From Thunnus maccoyii (taxonomy: Eukaryota > Chordata > Actinopteri > Scombriformes > Scombridae): 64,000 bases of DNA. The position numbers and the translations under genes are program-made. The first letter of the stretch is position 1. The number at the start of each line of letters is the position of its first letter. The notes under the pieces were generated by a model, which was not told the origin of the DNA, did no database searches, and worked only from the letters and a program-made list of their open reading frames with translations. The stretch covers positions 12,781,490-12,845,489 of the forward strand of contig NC_056534.1 in NCBI RefSeq assembly GCF_910596095.1, written 5' to 3'. Positions 59,056 through 64,000 of the stretch are shown piece by piece.

Positions 59056-62000
59056 AGATAGAGAGAGAGAGATCACTGGCAGGTGAAGTTTCCATATATG
59101 AGGCTGGTGAAGGTGACAAGTTCATCGCAAATCTCTGGCATATCTTGTCCATGTGGTCATGAGAGCAATAGATCAGTTTAGGTTAAAGGCTGTGAGGTCT
59201 ATGTGTAACTTTTCAATGTCTTGTGTCCATCCATGTGTGTCTCCAGACCTGTCTCTGGTCAGGTTTATAACTACTGAGCTCACCAGAGGCTATTTCCTGG
59301 AACACAACGAGGCCAAATACACAGAACGCAGAGAGAGGGTCTACACCTGCCTCCGCATCCCCAAGGAGCTGGAGAAGGTAAACTCATAAACAGTGAAATA
59401 AAAAAAAAAATTATGACACAAAAATAAAAGTATCCTCTGTGTCTTTCTCTCATCTTTCTCTTTCTGTCTGTTTAGTTGATGACGTTCGGCTTCTTCCTCT
59501 GTCTGGATGCCTTCCTCTATGTGTTCACCCTGCTGCCCCTCAGGGTGCTGCTGGCCCTATTACGGCTCCTTACGTTGCCATGCTGCGGTCTCGGGTAAGG
59601 TGCAGAGATATAATGAAGTCTCTTAATGAATCATTGGCCACATTATTGATCAATATTTGATCAATAAGTATAAGCTTTTTCTCATGAAAAGCTTAATTTA
59701 AACAATTGACAATTGGGTTTGACTCTGTTTATTATACAGTACGCTTAACTGTACATTTTAATGCAGTAAAACAGCACCCCAAGCTACAGACTTAAAAGTT
59801 AAAATAAATGTAAATCAACACCTGTCTGACGCAGTATTAATAAAACTTTATTATTGTAAGATTTATAAAGGTAATATTCATTGCAGGGCTGTTGTAATGT
59901 ATTGCCCTCTTTCCCCTTGTATTCTTCCTGTGAAACAGTTTATTACTTCTGTTTTGAAAAGCAATAAATAAATAACATTTGTTTGCTTGCTAATACATTA
60001 TGTAACATAACATGTTATATTATGTTCAGCTGCTGCTGTTAATATGTCCACCCCAGAGGAATGTAGCCAAAACTAAAACTAACAAACTAGTGCTGCAAAA
60101 AGTAGTTGATTAATCAATTTGTCAATTAATAGCAAAATAATCAACAAACAATTTGAAGTAAGTTTAAGTAATTCATCAAGGAAAAAATTAAAACATTCTC
60201 TATTTTTAAGTTTCTTAAATGTGAGGATTTGCTTATTTTATATGATTCATTTATATCTTCAAAAAGCATTTTGAAGATGCCATCTTGCACACTGGAAAAT
60301 TTTACTGAGCAAACATTTTACAGTTACTACATTTTGTTTATTCATTTCTCTTTCTTTGTTTTCCTCTTCATGGTAAAATATATAAATATAGTAAGAATGC
60401 TAGAAGTATGAATGCTATCATATGTAAGCAAATGTAAATCTCCAATCTTCAGAGGCTGAAGAAGAACATAGTATAAGATGAATATCTCCATATGACAACA
60501 TCTAGATTGGAAACAGAAACAATCAATGTAATATTGTTGTTTACCTGTAGAGGGCAGTAGAGCTCTCTGACTGTGTCCGGACTAAACGGATTATGATAAC
60601 CTGTTTCTGTTCTGCGCAGCTGTCGGCTCTTGTGATTTTCCTATGTGAACATTTTCTTTATCTGTAATGTGTGTATGTGTGTGTGTTCACGTGTGTGTGT
60701 TTTAGTGGCTCCCGCCTACTGCAGCCAGCGCAGGTGTGTGATGTGCTGAAAGGCTTCATCATGGTGCTGTGTTACTCTATGATGAGCTACGTGGATTACT
60801 CCATGATGTACCACCTCATCAGGGGACAGTCTGTCATCAAACTCTACATCATTTACAACATGTTAGAGGTATACTGACTCAGATAATACTTCCTACTGTG
60901 TGTAACTCTGATGACGCTACTGTACAGTCACCCACTCATTTGATTTTTTTTTTTTTGCTTCCTCTCGTCATCCCCTTGTTGTGCTGTCAGGTGGCGGACC
61001 GCCTGTTCTCATCATTTGGCCAGGACATCCTGGACGCTCTGTACTGGACAGCCACAGAACCCAAAGAGAAGAAGAGAGCGCACATAGGCGTGATTCCTCA
61101 CTTCCTCATGGCTGTGCTCTACGTCTGTATCCTCACTGAGAATGACCTGTGATGGTTTTTGTCAGACTGTGTAAAGAAAACAAAACAAAATACACGCAAA
61201 AAAGTAGTAGTGTAGTAGTGTACACAGCATTAATAGACAAGAAATAATTCAAATACAGTAAGTTAACTAAAAATACAGAATATGGCATCAGAGTTTGTCA
61301 ATCAGTGATGGCAGGGAATGTTAAACTTTTAGCACGTGAAAAATGATCCCCATATTTCAAACTGGTAGATGATCCTACATGAATTTATTTCCATCTTAAC
61401 AAAGTAGAAAGCTCCTCAAATCCAACAGTGACATGTAGGTGTGATCATTTAAGTATATTTTTAAGCAAAAATGTCAGAATTTAACTGGTTCCAGCTTCTC
61501 AAATGTGAGCATTTCCTGTTTTTTTGTCTTGTGTGATAGTAAACTGAATATATTAAAGTTTGGACTGCTGGTCAGACAAAACAAGCAATTTGAAAGTGAC
61601 AGGGAAGTTGTGATGGTCATTTTGGATACTTTATAGACCAAATGACATATCAACTAATTTAGGAAAAACAGGCAGATTAATCAGTAATTAAATAATTAAT
61701 TAGTCTCAGTCCTGCACAGCTTTACTTCAAACTAGTAGAGCATGTATGTGAGTGGACATACATTTAAATGAAGACAGCGCAATGATCTGTACTGTAGTCT
61801 ACAGTGTGTTTTTTTCCTCAACATATTCGTATCTAGTTCTTCATGCCATCCTCATCATGGTTCAAGCCACAACTCTTAACGTAGCCTTCAACTCCCACAA
61901 CAAGTCCCTCCTCACCATCATGATGTCAAACAACGTGAGTACAAAGCACACAGACCCATTAACTCAATTAAAAGTGCACACAGCAGCGCGAGTTCATCCA

Positions 62001-63795
62001 CGATATTTTGTCTTTTTGCAGTTTGTGGAGATCAAAGGAAGCGTGTTTAAGAAGTTTGAAAAGAACAACCTTTTCCAGATGTCAAACAGCGGTAAGTGGT
62101 AAATAATACATGAAACTGATGAATATGTGACACAAAAATCAGCAATCTCTGGGCATTTTGTTACCTCAGTCTTTGAACTTGGTGGTTTAGTACAAGGTAA
62201 ATTTACGGAATCGAGCTCGGCTGCAATGAATACAAAGTAGGTTAATCCAGGATTGATTTGTTTGTTTCCCACAGACATAAAAGAGAGGTTCACCAACTAT
62301 ATCCTCCTGCTCATCGTCTGTCTGAGAAACATGGAGCAGTTCTCATGGAACCCTGGTAACTAATGCAGTGCTGCTAAAATAACATAACATTACTGAAATC
62401 TACAATCTGCTGTATTTGACAGATGTGTACGTCGCACTACTCCTCACAGGTCCATCAACAGGTCTCCTCTCTGTGGGCTTTCACTGACTCGCTCATTTCT
62501 TACCTAACTAATATTATTCTGAATATTGACACTGATCAGTGTTTGTTGTGTTTGTTTTTAGACCACTTGTGGGTGCTGTTTCCTGATGTAGTCATGGTGA
62601 TAGCCTCAGAGGTTGCCGTGGATGTCGTCAAGCACGCTTTCATCACCAAATTCAATGACATCAGTGCTGACGTGAGTCCCTTTCTGCATACTTTCAACAG
62701 TTTGTCCATCTGGTTGGGTTGCAGTGAGTGTCTTAACAAATATGGGAACTAAGGAACTAACTCATCAGTAGATTGGGTTTGCTCACTTAATTAATAAGTA
62801 ATGGTGACAACTAATAAAGACGCTGATCAGTTCTGGATGTTTTTGCTTGACACTGAGCAAACTCCACCAGCTGACTGAGACAGTTGAAAGCTCAGGAAAA
62901 AACTGGACCTTGAGTTAAGATTCTCTTGTCCAACTTCTATTGCAAACATAAAACATGAACTGTCAGGCTCAACAGACTTGAATTGCTTTCTTCTTTCCTT
63001 CCCGTTTTCTGTCCTACTCCACTGACCTACACAAGTGTTTTTGTGTTTTACAAACTGTCAGTTGTTTTTCTCTCGCTATCGCTCTCCCCCCCCCTCTCTC
63101 TGTCTCTCTCTTTCTCACCGTCTCTGTCTCACACACTCACACTAGAAACACTGTAGTATCAGAGGGAAACTGTCAGTCAGCTGAGTCATTTTTCTCTCGT
63201 TTCATCCCAACCTTGTCCTCCTCCCACCTCCTTCCCTCTCTCTTCCTCTTTGATTTCTTTCAAGGAGTTGTAACCATGGTTATATAACGGAAACCAGCTC
63301 CACAGGATGGGATTAACCCTTTTATCTCCACAGTGTCAAACCTAATCACTCAAACCTCATTCACATGTCGTTGGCATTCAACTACTTGTGTGTCCAGTCT
63401 CAGTCCTCATTAAACTGTGTATGCAAATCGCAGCTATTTGTCTTTTTACACCCACTTAAACAAAATTCACGTTGACTCACCTTCACTCTTCCATCCTCAC
63501 CTTTCCTCACCCACAACACCAACTAATAAGTAGATTAACAGATTATGAAGCTCCAACAGGCAGCTCTACTGCTGGAAAGTATACAAATGAGTGAAACACC
63601 ATTTCTGCGTTAAACATCACTTTTATAACCCATATACATCTCTCCCCATTCTATCCAAGTCAGTAAATATACAACTGTTAAATATTTTTCTGTTGCTTTT
63701 GGTTGATTGGTTTATTACTCTGTGTCACTTCCCAGGTATACGGGGAATACCGCGCCAGCCTTGCCTTTGACCTCGTCAGCAGTCGACAGAAAAAT
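56909..63795 (+). CDS. tapt1: transmembrane anterior posterior transformation 1 (5' part)
   Basis: Tapt1 is a multipass membrane protein of the Tapt1/Emp65 family that acts at the ciliary base; loss disturbs axial patterning in mouse and causes a skeletal dysplasia in humans. Coding exons on the plus strand: 56909-57080, 59247-59377, 59476-59594, 60706-60868, 60991-61126, 61837-61934, 62022-62091, 62275-62355, 62562-62671 and 63736-63795, with consistent phases. They give the first 380 residues; the rest (about 190 aa in human) lies beyond the window. Residues 1-57 are charged and poorly conserved. The conserved core begins DLSLVRFITTELTRGYFLEH. Hydrophobic segments include LMTFGFFLCLDAFLYVFTLL, FIMVLCYSMMSYVDYSMMYH, HFLMAVLYVFLHAILIMVQA and LWVLFPDVVMVIASEVAVDV. 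The start is the first ATG of exon 1, in GAAGATGGC context. Confidence 0.96.
57791..58210 (+). mobile_element. internally deleted Tc1-like transposon, second family
   Basis: Ends TACTGTGCAAAACTT and CCTTTTGCACAGTACTGTA. The interior retains a recognisable transposase stretch, PDLNIIESVWDYTKRQKQLR, then QPKSTEELSQLLRD, at about 57978-58076. It is too short for an intact element. It lies in tapt1 intron 1. Confidence 0.8.
58340..58828 (+). mobile_element. Tc1-like transposon remnant, GGCCAAAAGTATG family
   Basis: DFNPIQHRRDELERRL at about 58550-58597 is the conserved C-terminal block of Tc1 transposase. It is followed by LTNALAAEWEQIPAARFQNL in another part of the frame and the right end CACATACTTTTGGCCGTGTAG. 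The same family as 41727-42191, but more complete at the 3' side. The frame is broken. Confidence 0.75.
58981..59054. repeat. GT microsatellite (37 units), tapt1 intron 1
   Basis: A perfect 74-base GT run followed by a short GA run, about 190 bases upstream of tapt1 exon 2. Confidence 0.95.
60088..60180. repeat. fragment of the TAGAGCTGCAA hAT-like MITE
   Basis: AGTGCTGCAAAAAGTAGTTG and GATTAATCAATTTGTCAATT match the left end of the family; the right part is absent. It lies in tapt1 intron 3. Confidence 0.5.
61480..61725. mobile_element. TAGAGCTGCAA hAT-like MITE, diverged copy
   Basis: Contains AACTGGTTCCAGCTTCTCAA, TTTGGACTGCTGGTCAGACA and CAGATTAATCAGTAATTAAA, the central and right blocks of the family, in tapt1 intron 5. 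Confidence 0.6.
62672..63735 (+). other. tapt1 intron 9, pyrimidine-rich
   Basis: A 1.06-kb intron with a strongly pyrimidine-rich central part (about 63064-63250, including a run of C at about 63085-63095). No exon, repeat family or RNA gene was recognised. Confidence 0.6.
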
Positions 63796-64000
63796 GTGAG
63801 TGCAATAAATTCAAATGTCAGCTATGTCTCCACCCAACTGTGTCAGTGTCCCAAAAAGTAATTTCTTGAGTTAGTTTGTTTCCATTCGAACTAAATAGGC
63901 CTTCTGAACTGAAGCATGTTGCTGTATCAAACCCACATATGTGAGGAAAAAGGTGGTTGGGTTTCTCAAACTTTGGGGTTAGTAATCCCACAATATGCAC

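Noticed and set aside
58597-59061. 154-residue ORF ending in a long Val-Cys repeat
   Set aside because: A fusion by chance of Tc1 transposase remains with the GT microsatellite, not a host gene.

Overview
The window is nuclear DNA of a ray-finned fish, probably a percomorph teleost. It holds spliced vertebrate genes with short GT-AG introns and protein matches to the human orthologues along nearly their whole length. Between and inside them are fish-type interspersed repeats: hAT-like and piggyBac-like MITEs, Tc1 remnants, an L1/Tx1-type LINE, a tRNA-derived SINE and long CA/GT microsatellites. Species cannot be fixed from the sequence. No operon, CRISPR array, plasmid or phage feature is present.

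Layout. 1-10.4 kb is the large first intron of cpe (carboxypeptidase E, minus strand) and contains a decayed LINE and several MITEs. cpe exon 1 lies at 10.39-10.63 kb, with its remaining exons beyond the left edge. 13.4-18.7 kb is msmo1 (C-4 methylsterol monooxygenase, minus), complete in five coding exons plus a noncoding first exon with a CCAAT-rich promoter. 21.7-35.6 kb is klhl2 (BTB-BACK-Kelch CUL3 adaptor, minus), complete in 15 coding exons. 37.7-40.7 kb is med28 (Mediator subunit, minus), 4 exons. 42.6-48.2 kb is lap3 (M17 leucine aminopeptidase, minus), 13 exons. 51.7-54.05 kb is clrn2 (clarin-2, minus), 3 exons. 56.9 kb to the right edge is tapt1 (plus), first 10 coding exons, running off the window.

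I assembled every reading frame by hand. Splice phases add up through all junctions, giving 291 aa (Msmo1), 588 aa (Klhl2), 180 aa (Med28), 518 aa (Lap3), 233 aa (Clrn2) and the first 380 aa of Tapt1. The genes are not functionally coordinated; they are a conserved-synteny block. It joins cpe-msmo1-klhl2 (human 4q32) to med28-lap3-clrn2-tapt1 (human 4p15).

I found no undescribed biological system. The most interesting items are nested transposon insertions that can be dated relative to each other, a splice donor lying inside a GT microsatellite in klhl2, a 34-base G run in a 218-bp msmo1 intron, and the synteny junction.
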